From the NCBI GenBank assembly GCA_031266535.1, contig JAISAS010000004.1, positions 1 to 64,000 on the forward strand: a DNA stretch of 64,000 bases, given 5' to 3'. Source of the stretch: Endomicrobium sp. GTDB lineage: Bacteria; Elusimicrobiota; Endomicrobiia; Endomicrobiales; Endomicrobiaceae. The notes beneath the pieces were generated by a model. That model saw only the letters and a program-made list of their open reading frames with translations. It was not told where the DNA came from and searched no databases. This document shows, piece after piece, positions 39,296 through 48,432 of this stretch (position 1 is its first letter; each line of letters starts with the position of its first letter). Position numbers and translations under genes: made by a program.

Positions 39296-40357
39296 TCATA
39301 TTTTATTTATTCTAATGTCTGACTTTGATTTTAAATCATCAATATATTTGAGATAAGCTTTTTCTAATCTACTTTGGTATAAGACATTAGCTATATAATT
39401 TTTAGCATCTTCAAAAGTTACATCTTTACTTGCAAATTTTCCATCTATTCTAAAAAAAATGTATCCAAAATCTGTTTTTATAGGTTTTTCGTTGTAGTCT
39501 CCTACTTTCATGGTAAAAATAATATTATCTATATTTTCTGGAAAAATTCCTTTCGCAATTATTCCTATACTACCGCCTTTTTGTTTTGAATTAGGATCTT
39601 CTGAATATTGTTTAGCAACATCCGCAAAGCTTCTTTTACGAAGTTTCTCTTTTACAAGAACAATTTTTTCTTGTATTGATTTTATTTGTGCAACTGTTGC
39701 GTTTTTAGGACAACTTATAAAAATTTGCCTCAATTCTACATGTTCTCCTGATACTATTTTTAATGTGTTTGCAACATTGAAAATTATTAAATCATCTTCA
39801 TTTCCAGATAAAGAATCTATTGATTTTACGGTATTAAGAATGGCTTTATCATAAACATCTTTTATCTCTTTTTCCGTAGGCAATTTTAAGTTTGTTATTA
39901 CAAATCGATTAATGAGCTTTTTAATTTTAATATCTTCATTGAGCCTTTTCTTAAATTCTATAATTGTTATATTCTCTTTTTCAAGTTCAGATGCTTTGAA
40001 CTCACTATCGTTTTTATATTTTCTTTTTATGTTGTTAATGGTATCTTCTATTTCTTTTTTTAAAACTTTAATTCTTTGTTTTTGCACTTCTTGTTTTAAA
40101 AGAATGCTTTCGATTTTTTTGTTTAGAACTGCATCTTTTAATTTATTAATTTCTATTTTTGTCTGTTCTGAAATGGGAACATTTTGCTTATATTGTTCAA
40201 GTATTGGAAAAAAAATATTATTGAATTCTGATGTGAAAATAGGGGTACCATTTACTACAGCCAAGGTTTTGTCAGAAACCTTTGATGCTATGAGAATATC
40301 AACCATCACGAAAAATACGAACATAACTGAAAACAAAATTTTAAAACATTTTCCCAT
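39296..40357 (-). CDS. periplasmic parvulin-type peptidylprolyl isomerase (SurA/PpiD-like)
   Basis: Signal peptide, SurA-N-like region, parvulin domain (VELRQIFISCPKNA...FADVAKQYSEDPNSKQKGGSIGIIAKGIFPENIDNIIFTMKVGDYNEKPIKTDFGYIFFRI); ATG 40357 with upstream SD. Confidence 0.9.
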   Translation of the reverse strand: MGKCFKILFSVMFVFFVMVDILIASKVSDKTLAVVNGTPIFTSEFNNIFFPILEQYKQNVPISEQTKIEINKLKDAVLNKKIESILLKQEVQKQRIKVLKKEIEDTINNIKRKYKNDSEFKASELEKENITIIEFKKRLNEDIKIKKLINRFVITNLKLPTEKEIKDVYDKAILNTVKSIDSLSGNEDDLIIFNVANTLKIVSGEHVELRQIFISCPKNATVAQIKSIQEKIVLVKEKLRKRSFADVAKQYSEDPNSKQKGGSIGIIAKGIFPENIDNIIFTMKVGDYNEKPIKTDFGYIFFRIDGKFASKDVTFEDAKNYIANVLYQSRLEKAYLKYIDDLKSKSDIRINKI

Positions 40358-40442
40358 TTTTTTACCTCTTTGCAATATAAACCATCTCATCTATAATTAC
40401 GTATACATACCAACAGCACATACGATACGTATAATCTTAGTC

Positions 40443-41279
40443 TTAATAATTTATTTTAACTTTAAATTTCTGCTTTTCATTTGTAAGCCAAATGCTAAAA
40501 TTTTTACCCTCAAGTGTTGTTTTTATAATTTCTTTTGCTTGTTCAAAAGGTATGGACTGTAATCTATTTTCTGAAATTTTGAATACTATATGATATCCGT
40601 ACGGTGTTTCAATAATCTTTGATATTTCATTGTTCTTAAGATTAAAAATAACTTCTTCAATTTCAGGAATAAGTTCTCCCTTTTTGAATGGACCTACGAT
40701 ATTTCCATTAGAAGTAGTGTTGTTATCTTTAGATATTTCTTTAGCTACTTTCGTAAAATTTTCACCTTTTTGAATTCGTTCATAAGCGCTATTAGCTGTT
40801 TTTAAGTCTGAAACAAGAATGTGCCTCATGGTATATTCAATAGGTTTGTCAAATAATTCTTTATGTTTGTTATAATAGGTTCTAATATTTTCTTCGTTTG
40901 GTTGAATATTTTTACGAATTTCTTTTATATACATACTTATTAGTAAATTCTTTTTATATTCTACAAGTTGTTTCTTTTGACTCAATATAAATTCTTTTAC
41001 AGCATTTTTATATTCACGCTTTTTATAAATGTCAGATTTTTTTGCAGATTCCAATACAACATACTCACCGACAATTCCATCAATAAATCGCTTTCTAAAT
41101 GAAGGTTTGTTTATATAATTTTGGTATTCAGGAGCTATTGATGCTAATTTTTCGTTTAATATTGTTTCCGTAATTCTTATTCCACCAATTTTTGCAATAA
41201 TATGAGAATTTCTGCTATTACAAGAATTTAAAGTAAAAGCAAACACTAACGCCAAAATTATGAAAAACATTCTACCCAT
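40443..41279 (-). CDS. lipoprotein parvulin-type peptidylprolyl isomerase (PrsA-like)
   Basis: Lipobox LNSC; parvulin domain (TMRHILVSDLKTAN...FTKVAKEISKDNNTTSNGNIVGPFKKGELIPEIEEVIFNLKNNEISKIIETPYGYHIVFKI); SD AGGAG before ATG 41279. Confidence 0.88.
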   Translation of the reverse strand: MGRMFFIILALVFAFTLNSCNSRNSHIIAKIGGIRITETILNEKLASIAPEYQNYINKPSFRKRFIDGIVGEYVVLESAKKSDIYKKREYKNAVKEFILSQKKQLVEYKKNLLISMYIKEIRKNIQPNEENIRTYYNKHKELFDKPIEYTMRHILVSDLKTANSAYERIQKGENFTKVAKEISKDNNTTSNGNIVGPFKKGELIPEIEEVIFNLKNNEISKIIETPYGYHIVFKISENRLQSIPFEQAKEIIKTTLEGKNFSIWLTNEKQKFKVKINY

Positions 41280-41493
41280 ATCTAAAATCTCCTTTTGAAT
41301 GTGTGTTTTACAATACTCCAAACGAACTCTATAAAATTTACGTGTTGTTAGTCAAGTTTATTTTATAGTAAATTACTAAGTTTAAGTATACATTATAGCT
41401 ATATTGTGTGTGTGTTTATGCATTTATATAAAGGATAAAAAATATAGTAAAAATAAAATTAAAAATTAAAAAAATGGTCGAGACAAGATATGG

Positions 41494-41577
41494 GTGGGGA
41501 TAAGTATTGTATTAGATATTGGACTAGAATTAATTGAAAAGATAAAATTAAGCATTGATTATTTTTTGCAAAATTGA
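41494..41577 (+). pseudogene. possible relic of the acpS 5' end (very tentative)
   Basis: GTG-initiated 27-codon frame reading (M)GISIVLDIGLELIEKIKLSIDYFLQN*, loosely resembling the AcpS N-terminus (IGxDLVEIxRI), then stop. Confidence 0.15.
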
Positions 41578-41665
41578 TGGTATGGTTGATATACAAGAGA
41601 TATACAAGAATATGTTTTTGTTAAATAAATTTAGTTATGCTTAACAAGGAAAAGTTATATATAAA

Positions 41666-42955
41666 ATGAACATTGTAGATTATAAACTTAGGCAGATTCC
41701 TAAACTTCCTGGTGTTTATATAATGCGTGATGGAATTGGAAATATTATATATATTGGCAAAGCAATAAATCTTAAAGATAGGATTATGTCATATTTTAAC
41801 GCAAATATAAATTCAAAAGCTACAGCTATTATAGCAGTTATGCAACGAGTAGATTATATTTTATGTATTTCTGAAAGAGAAGCACTGATAATTGAAAGAC
41901 AGTTAATAAATAAGATTAAACCGTTTTTTAATTCAATGTGGAAGGATGATAAATCTTACTTGTACGTAAAATTTTTAATAAATGAAGATTTTCCTAGATT
42001 GATCTTTACAAGAAAAAAGATTAAAGATGGTGCTTTATATTTTGGCCCATATCCTAAATTTTTTTACGTAAAAAAATTCATGCGTTGGATTGTGAGGCTT
42101 TTTAAAATTCGTTCATGTGAAATGGATATTTCTGAAAAATCTCTTTCAAAGAAAAAAAATAAATCATGTCTATATTACCATACTGAAATGTGTTATGCTC
42201 CATGTCTTGGTAAAATTACGTCAAAAGATTATAAAGAGAAGATTAAAAATGTAAAATTATTTTTAAGCGGTAGATTAAAAAAACTTGAGAACGAATGGAA
42301 AAATAGAATGTTTAGTTTAAGTAAAAATTTGTGTTATGAAGAAGCTAAAGAGATAAGAGACAGGCTTTATGCGTTGCAGAATATTTCAGAAAAAGTTATG
42401 ATAACTGAGATTACACAGGATGAATTGGATCAATTTGTTAGAAAAACTGAGAGTATTAGTGAATTGAAAAATGTATTAGGTTTGAAATATATGCCAACAA
42501 TAATAGAAGGTTTTGACAATTCAAATATGCAAGGAACGAATGCCGTGGCTTCTATGGTTAGATTTCAAAATGGAATTGCCGACAAGAAAAATTATAGAAA
42601 GTTTAAAATTAAGACTGTTATCGGAATTGATGATTACTCAAGTATGCGAGAAGTTGTTTTTAGGAGATATTGTTATTTAACAAAAAAAAATAAAGAAATG
42701 CCAAATTTAATTTTAGTAGATGGTGGAAAAGGACAGATTGATGCTGCGATGAATGCATTGAAGAAACTTAAAGTACAAATTCCTGTAATTTCACTTGCTA
42801 AAAAAGATGAAAAAATTTTTGTGGCAAATAGAAGAGAACCCGTAGTTTTGAGTAGACATTCGTTAGCTTTAAGGCTTTTACAATCCATAAGAGATGAATC
42901 GCACAGATTTGCTATACTATACCATAGAAAATTAAGAGAAAAAATTGAAAATTAG
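41666..42955 (+). CDS. uvrC: UvrABC system protein C, shortened form
   Basis: GIY-YIG (PGVYIMRDGIGNIIYIGKAINLKDRIMSYF), UVR motif, RNase H-like endonuclease (IIEGFDNSNMQGTNAVASMVRF...GIDDYSSMREVVFRRY...LVDGGKGQIDAA...RDESHRFAILYHRKLR); no HhH. Confidence 0.92.
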   Translation: MNIVDYKLRQIPKLPGVYIMRDGIGNIIYIGKAINLKDRIMSYFNANINSKATAIIAVMQRVDYILCISEREALIIERQLINKIKPFFNSMWKDDKSYLYVKFLINEDFPRLIFTRKKIKDGALYFGPYPKFFYVKKFMRWIVRLFKIRSCEMDISEKSLSKKKNKSCLYYHTEMCYAPCLGKITSKDYKEKIKNVKLFLSGRLKKLENEWKNRMFSLSKNLCYEEAKEIRDRLYALQNISEKVMITEITQDELDQFVRKTESISELKNVLGLKYMPTIIEGFDNSNMQGTNAVASMVRFQNGIADKKNYRKFKIKTVIGIDDYSSMREVVFRRYCYLTKKNKEMPNLILVDGGKGQIDAAMNALKKLKVQIPVISLAKKDEKIFVANRREPVVLSRHSLALRLLQSIRDESHRFAILYHRKLREKIEN

Positions 42956-43124
42956 GACGTATTATAAAATTTGAAGTATTAAATTAAGTTTGAAAGCAAA
43001 AAATTATTTTGATTTGTTTCTAACGAATGTTTATATTTATGTTATGGTGTTGTAACAAAATAAAAAATAGCTAATTGTTTTTGTATTTATAAAAAAAGTA
43101 AAAAATAAATTTAAGTGTTTATAT

Positions 43125-43790
43125 ATGGTAAAAAAAGTGCTTCGATGGATTAATGATATTCCAAGAGATGCTGCGATGAATATGGCTCTTGATGAGTTCG
43201 TTTTTAATAAATATAAAGGCAAACCTACGTTGAGGATTTATTATTGGAATGGTCCATATACAACGATAGGATACTTTCAAAAAGCTGACATTTGTAAACA
43301 CAATTTTGTAAGAAGATTTACTGGAGGGCTTACGGTGCAACATCATCATGATATATCCTATAGTTTTGTTATATCATCAGATTTTTGGAATGTTTATAAT
43401 CATCATGAGACTTATAACAATATTCATTTATTAATACAAAAAACTTTGAAAAAATTCGGTATTGATTCTATCATTTTAAATAAAAGTGTGAGGAATATAA
43501 GTAGTACTTGTGTGCATGTTCTTTATGAGAATGATTTACTTTTTGAAGGAAAAAAAATTGTAGGTTCGTGCTCACGAAGACGTGCAAATAAACTTATTAT
43601 TCAGGGGTCAATTCATGTATATTTAGATTTTATTAATAGATATATTTTTTCTGAAAACTTTGCAAAAAATATATCAGAATTTCTTAAAATAAAAGTAAGG
43701 GCTCTAAATTTCAGTAATAATGAAATTAAATTTGCGAAAAAAATTGTTACTGAGAAATATTTGAATTTTAAATGGAATAATAAATATTAA
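43125..43790 (+). CDS. lipoate-protein ligase A / LipM octanoyltransferase family protein
   Basis: RWINDIPRDAAMNMALDEFVF, RRFTGGLTVQHHHDISYSFVI, LLFEGKKIVGSCSRRRANKLIIQGSI. Confidence 0.85.
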   Translation: MVKKVLRWINDIPRDAAMNMALDEFVFNKYKGKPTLRIYYWNGPYTTIGYFQKADICKHNFVRRFTGGLTVQHHHDISYSFVISSDFWNVYNHHETYNNIHLLIQKTLKKFGIDSIILNKSVRNISSTCVHVLYENDLLFEGKKIVGSCSRRRANKLIIQGSIHVYLDFINRYIFSENFAKNISEFLKIKVRALNFSNNEIKFAKKIVTEKYLNFKWNNKY

Positions 43791-44008
43791 TTTTATTTTT
43801 ATTGTATCACGTATAGTGTGATTATGAATACAAAATAATGCAGATAACATAACAATTTATGGATTGTAATAATAAATGAGAGTTATAACAATAATCAACT
43901 TGATAAACATGAACTTATCTGAAATTTGAAATTATTGTGTTTTGTCAATTATATTAAAGATTTTAAATATATAGATTGAAATGTTGTTAATAAATCATCA
44001 TGTGACAG

Positions 44009-44038
44009 TTGACATAAGAGTATGGTAAAATATAGAAT
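44009..44038 (+). promoter_or_regulatory. sigma70-like promoter upstream of the pal-tol operon
   Basis: TTGACA (44009-44014), 18-nt spacer, TAGAAT (44033-44038), ~70 nt before the pal ATG. Confidence 0.5.
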
Positions 44039-44109
44039 CGCATCTATTATGTCGATTAATAAATGCTAGAGTGTGAATTTGTATTAAAAATTATGAAGGA
44101 GAGTGTAAA

Positions 44110-44601
44110 ATGAAAAATTTTTTTTTATTTGTTACTGTAGTTGGTTTATTAGTTTTTGGATCTTGCAGTAAAAGACATAGTGCAAAATATAGTGATGGTT
44201 ATTTCAATGCTAAAAATTCCAATATTCACGAAAATAAACAGCTTTTGAAGAAGAGTTTTAGTGAGAATAATAGCCTTAAAGTAATATATTTTGGTTTTGA
44301 TAAAAGTGATTTAACAACAAGTTCTCTTAAAATTTTAAAAGAAAATGTAGATTATCTTACGGATAACTCTAATATTAAGATTATTCTTGAAGGTCATACG
44401 GATGATAGAGGTACAACTGAATATAATCTTTCTTTAGGACAACGCAGAGCTTTAAAAGTTAAAGAATATTATGTCCAACTTGGTATTGAGCCAAGTAGAA
44501 TAACAGCAATTTCTTATGGTAAAGAAAAACCTGTTGATTTAGGTAATAATGAATTAGCGTGGGCAAGAAATAGAAGAGTAGAAACAAAATCGTTGATATA
44601 A
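44110..44601 (+). CDS. pal: peptidoglycan-associated lipoprotein Pal (OmpA family)
   Basis: Lipobox LVFGSC; VIYFGFDKSDLT...ILEGHTDDRGTTEYNLSLGQRRALKVKEYYVQLGIEPSRITAISYGKEKP. Confidence 0.94.
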   Translation: MKNFFLFVTVVGLLVFGSCSKRHSAKYSDGYFNAKNSNIHENKQLLKKSFSENNSLKVIYFGFDKSDLTTSSLKILKENVDYLTDNSNIKIILEGHTDDRGTTEYNLSLGQRRALKVKEYYVQLGIEPSRITAISYGKEKPVDLGNNELAWARNRRVETKSLI

Positions 44602-45254
44602 TGAGTAAAACTATATTTTTGCTACTTTTTATTATTATTTCTTGTAGTGGATGCCAATTTTTGGTGTCTCGTGATATTATGAATCTTAAAGATGAATTGT
44701 CTCATTTACAAATACAACATAAAGAACTTAAACAAGATTGTGTGGATTTGTATGCAAAGGTTGATTCGGCTTGTGAGATGCTTGAAGCTTTGAATATTTC
44801 AATGAAAGATTGGCAGGGTAGAATTTCGGTTTTGAATCAAAGTACTGATAATAATATTGAAATTTCTACTCTTCCTTTCGTTTATTTAAGTGCTTATAGT
44901 GATTATTCAGTTGGAAAATTTGATATTGCATATTATGGTTTTAAAACGTTTATAGATAAATATCCTAACTCTGAGTACGTACCTCAGGCCCAATTTTATA
45001 TGGGAGAATGTTTCTATTCTAAGAATATGTTAGAAAAAGCTCTTGAAGAATATAAAAAGGTTGAACAATACTGTAAAACATCGTGTTTGGTACCATCATC
45101 AAGATTAAAAATAGCTTTATGTTATGAGTTGCTTGGTAAGTATGATAAAGCATTGAATGTTTTTTCATCAATACTAAAAGATTTTCCAAAAAGTCCAGAA
45201 TCTGTGATGTCAAGCGAAAAACTTGAAACATATAATAATGTTCAAAAAAACTAA
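44601..45254 (+). CDS. CpoB/YbgF-like TPR protein
   Basis: Lipobox-like IISCSGC, coiled-coil N-terminus, TPR repeats (YFGEC-like FYMGECFYSKNMLEKALEEYKKV); located in the tol cluster. Confidence 0.8.
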   Translation: MSKTIFLLLFIIISCSGCQFLVSRDIMNLKDELSHLQIQHKELKQDCVDLYAKVDSACEMLEALNISMKDWQGRISVLNQSTDNNIEISTLPFVYLSAYSDYSVGKFDIAYYGFKTFIDKYPNSEYVPQAQFYMGECFYSKNMLEKALEEYKKVEQYCKTSCLVPSSRLKIALCYELLGKYDKALNVFSSILKDFPKSPESVMSSEKLETYNNVQKN

Positions 45255-45978
45255 TTTTTTACACTGTTTAGTAATTTCAATATTTTTACATGTAGCGAGC
45301 ATTTATTTTATGTTTCATGTTAAAGAGAATGTTGCTTCTTTGTCTACTCCCATAGAAGTTTCTTTTCGTTCTCAATCTACAGCTCATGGGTATTCACATA
45401 ATGTTATTAATGAAGAAATTAAATCTGAACATATTAATGTCGCTCAAAAACATTTTATGAAAATAAAATCAGATATTACTGTTACGCGTAATAAAAATTT
45501 AAAAAAGAAAAAAGCGAAAAGTCAAATTAAAGCTAATATAAAAAAAAATGAAGAGCAATTAATAAGATCTAGAGACAAAAAAGATGAAACTGCTAAATTT
45601 CAACATAATGATACTGGTGTAGGAGATTTTTCGTTATCTTCGAATGAAAAATCTAATGGGCAGTATTTTTTTTGTAAAAATCTTTCTTTTGATAATCAAA
45701 ATTTTAAATATTCTTACTACGAAGGACAAATAATAAGAAAAATTGGACAACAATGGAGATGTGTTGGAAAATATGAAAAATTGAGAACACTTATTTATTT
45801 TAAAATTCATAAGGATGGAACAATATCTGATGCTTGTATAAGAGAGATGTCTGGAAATAGTGAATATGATCAAAATGCTTTAGATACAATATTTAGAGCA
45901 GCACCATTTCCAAGTCTACCTGAAAATTATATAGAACAAACGTTAGGAGTTTTTTTTGAATTTAAATACAAAAATTAA
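45238..45978 (+). CDS. TolA/TonB-like energy transducer
   Basis: Single N-terminal TM, Lys-rich middle, TonB-like C-terminus (IYFKIHKDGTISDACIREMSGNSEYDQNALDTIFRAAPFPSLPE). Confidence 0.8.
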   Translation: MFKKTNFLHCLVISIFLHVASIYFMFHVKENVASLSTPIEVSFRSQSTAHGYSHNVINEEIKSEHINVAQKHFMKIKSDITVTRNKNLKKKKAKSQIKANIKKNEEQLIRSRDKKDETAKFQHNDTGVGDFSLSSNEKSNGQYFFCKNLSFDNQNFKYSYYEGQIIRKIGQQWRCVGKYEKLRTLIYFKIHKDGTISDACIREMSGNSEYDQNALDTIFRAAPFPSLPENYIEQTLGVFFEFKYKN

Positions 45979-47275
45979 AATTATTAAAAAAATTTTGTTT
46001 TTATTTTATATTGTTTTATATTTATCATCAGTTATTTACGCTCAAGATGATATTTATCTTTCTCTTTCTGTATCAGATAAAAGATCTAATATTGCTATAG
46101 AAAATTTTAATGCTATAAGTGAGAATGATAATATAATAAAAATCACGAAAATTTTACAAACGATAATAGAGGATGATCTTGTTTTTTCTAAATATTTTAA
46201 TATAACACAAAGTGTTTATGAAAATTTTTCTGTTTCTTTTGAGGAAAAATTAGTTTTTTTGAATAATAAGGGAATTTCTGCTCTTATTACTGCAGAGGTT
46301 ATAGATAGTAATGGCAATAATCTTATTCTTGATATAAAGATGTTTGATGTTATAACTGGTGAGATAATATGGAAACATAAATATGAAAGAAAATTAGAAA
46401 ATTATAGATATATGGCTCATGAAGCAAGTGACGAAATTGTTAAAAAATTTACTGGTGAGATTGGTATAGCAAGATCTAAAGTAGCTTTTGTAAATGACAG
46501 CACTGGGTTTAAAGAAATATATATTGTTGATTATGATGGATATAATTTATGTAAGCTTACAAAAAATAAAAAAATAAATATTCTTCCTAAGTGGTCTCCT
46601 AATGGAGAACAAATAATTTACACAAGCTATATTTACAATAATCCAGATTTATTTGTGTTGAATATTGTAAAAAATAAATGTGATATTGTTTCAAAATATC
46701 AAGGATTAAATGTAACAGGTTCTTTTTCTCCTGATGGTAAAAAAATACTTCTTACATTATCGAGAGATAAATATCCTAATTTATATTTAATAAATATGTC
46801 TGGCGAAATAATACATAGAATGACAAATAATTCCTGTATTGATACGAGTCCATCTTTTGCTCCTAATGGACGTGAAGTAGTGTTTATTTCAGATAGACCA
46901 GGTTATCCTCAACTTTATATTATGAACATAGAAGGTGGAAACGTAAAAAGAATTATAACAAATGGTCCTTGTGATTCTCCGTCATGGTCTCCTTGTGGAG
47001 ATAAAATTGTTTTTACTATGAGACAGTCAGGAGGTAATTATGATTTGTGTATATATGATATTTCTACTTCAAAAATTATGAAACTTACGAATAATCAAAA
47101 AAACAATGAAAATCCATCATGGTCTCCTGATGGGAGATTTATTGTTTTTTGTTCAAATAGACTCGGTAAAGGTGAAATTTACATAATGGCTATTGATTGT
47201 TCGGTAATAAGAAAACTTACTGAAATATCAGGAACATCTTACACTCCGTCATGGTCTCCTGTTTTAATAGAATGA
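45956..47275 (+). CDS. tolB: Tol-Pal system protein TolB
   Basis: Amino-terminal TolB domain plus beta-propeller repeats (WSPDGRFIVFCSNRLGKGEIYIM, SWSPCGDKIVFT); TTG start with AGGAG SD. Confidence 0.9.
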   Translation: MNLNTKIKIIKKILFLFYIVLYLSSVIYAQDDIYLSLSVSDKRSNIAIENFNAISENDNIIKITKILQTIIEDDLVFSKYFNITQSVYENFSVSFEEKLVFLNNKGISALITAEVIDSNGNNLILDIKMFDVITGEIIWKHKYERKLENYRYMAHEASDEIVKKFTGEIGIARSKVAFVNDSTGFKEIYIVDYDGYNLCKLTKNKKINILPKWSPNGEQIIYTSYIYNNPDLFVLNIVKNKCDIVSKYQGLNVTGSFSPDGKKILLTLSRDKYPNLYLINMSGEIIHRMTNNSCIDTSPSFAPNGREVVFISDRPGYPQLYIMNIEGGNVKRIITNGPCDSPSWSPCGDKIVFTMRQSGGNYDLCIYDISTSKIMKLTNNQKNNENPSWSPDGRFIVFCSNRLGKGEIYIMAIDCSVIRKLTEISGTSYTPSWSPVLIE

Positions 47276-47389
47276 AGCAAAAAGATATTAAAAATTTGTA
47301 AAATTATTTTTAGATATAGTAAAAATAGAAATATTTAACAATATGAAATACAATTAACATAATCTTTGTGCAAATGAGAGGGTATAATT

Positions 47390-48022
47390 ATGTTTGAAGG
47401 GAAAAGTTTCATAGATGTGCTTAACATGGGTGGTTGGGCTCTTTATATTCTTTTTTGTTTATCTGTTTTTTCAGTAGCAATTATTTGTTTTAAATTATTT
47501 GAATTTTGGATGAAATCAAAAATTACAAGAATTCAGTTTATATCTAAATTACTTGAGAAAATTAAAAGCAATGAATTTGATGAAGCTATAAATTTTTGTG
47601 ATATGGTTAACTCTCCTATGGCTTCAGTTGTTAAATCTGGTATAATTGTTTTTATGAAAAATGATGGAAATATTACGAAAACTATGGAAAGAGAAATAAT
47701 GATTCAGACTGTAAAACTTGAAAGGTTTATTGCTATTCTTGGGACGTTAGGTAGTGTTTCAGTTTATGTGGGTTTATTTGGAACTGTTTTAGGAATTATA
47801 AGGGCATTTCATGATATTTCAAGAATTGGATCAGGAGGAATATCTGTTGTTGTAGGTGGAGTTTCAGAAGCACTCATTGCTACTGCAGCTGGCCTTTTTG
47901 TAGCTATTCCTGCAATTATTGCATATAATTTTTTTACAAAATTAATAGATAAATTTGGTATAAATATGGAATATTGTTCTTCTGTAGTTAATGATATTCT
48001 TAAAAAAAAGATAAATAAATGA
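47390..48022 (+). CDS. tolQ: TolQ/ExbB family proton channel protein
   Basis: [73 protein letters not shown]. Confidence 0.93.
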   Translation: MFEGKSFIDVLNMGGWALYILFCLSVFSVAIICFKLFEFWMKSKITRIQFISKLLEKIKSNEFDEAINFCDMVNSPMASVVKSGIIVFMKNDGNITKTMEREIMIQTVKLERFIAILGTLGSVSVYVGLFGTVLGIIRAFHDISRIGSGGISVVVGGVSEALIATAAGLFVAIPAIIAYNFFTKLIDKFGINMEYCSSVVNDILKKKINK

Positions 48023-48432
48023 TTTTTAATAGAAAAAAAAATAGTATTGTAGCGGAAATAAACATAACTCCATTTACAGATGTTGTGCTTGTGCTTCTTA
48101 TTATTTTTATGATAACTACACCTATGCTTATGCAACCTGGAATAAATGTTAATCTTCCTAAAACTCAAACTTCTGATAATGAAGATACATCGAATATTGA
48201 AGTTTTTATTTCAAAAGATGAACATATTTTTATAGATGGAAGTCAAATTTATATTTCAAATATAAAAGATATAATGCGTAAATTAATATCTTTACATAAA
48301 AATAAGGTTGTTGTTATAAAATGTGATAAAAATGTTAAATATGATTGCGTGATACAGTTTATGGACAAAGCTAAAATGGCAGGAGTTAAAAAATTTGCCC
48401 TTGCAGTAGATAATAATAATAATGGACTATAA
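48019..48432 (+). CDS. tolR: TolR/ExbD family protein
   Basis: [38 protein letters not shown]. Confidence 0.93.
   Translation: MIFNRKKNSIVAEINITPFTDVVLVLLIIFMITTPMLMQPGINVNLPKTQTSDNEDTSNIEVFISKDEHIFIDGSQIYISNIKDIMRKLISLHKNKVVVIKCDKNVKYDCVIQFMDKAKMAGVKKFALAVDNNNNGL

Noticed and set aside
39510-40562. Plus-strand ORFs opposite the PPIase genes
   Set aside because: Antisense of clear parvulin domains; hydrophobic composition reflects complemented Lys/Glu-rich codons
41580-41603. Short direct repeat gatatacaaga x2
   Set aside because: Only two 11-bp copies in AT-rich non-coding DNA; too short and common to interpret
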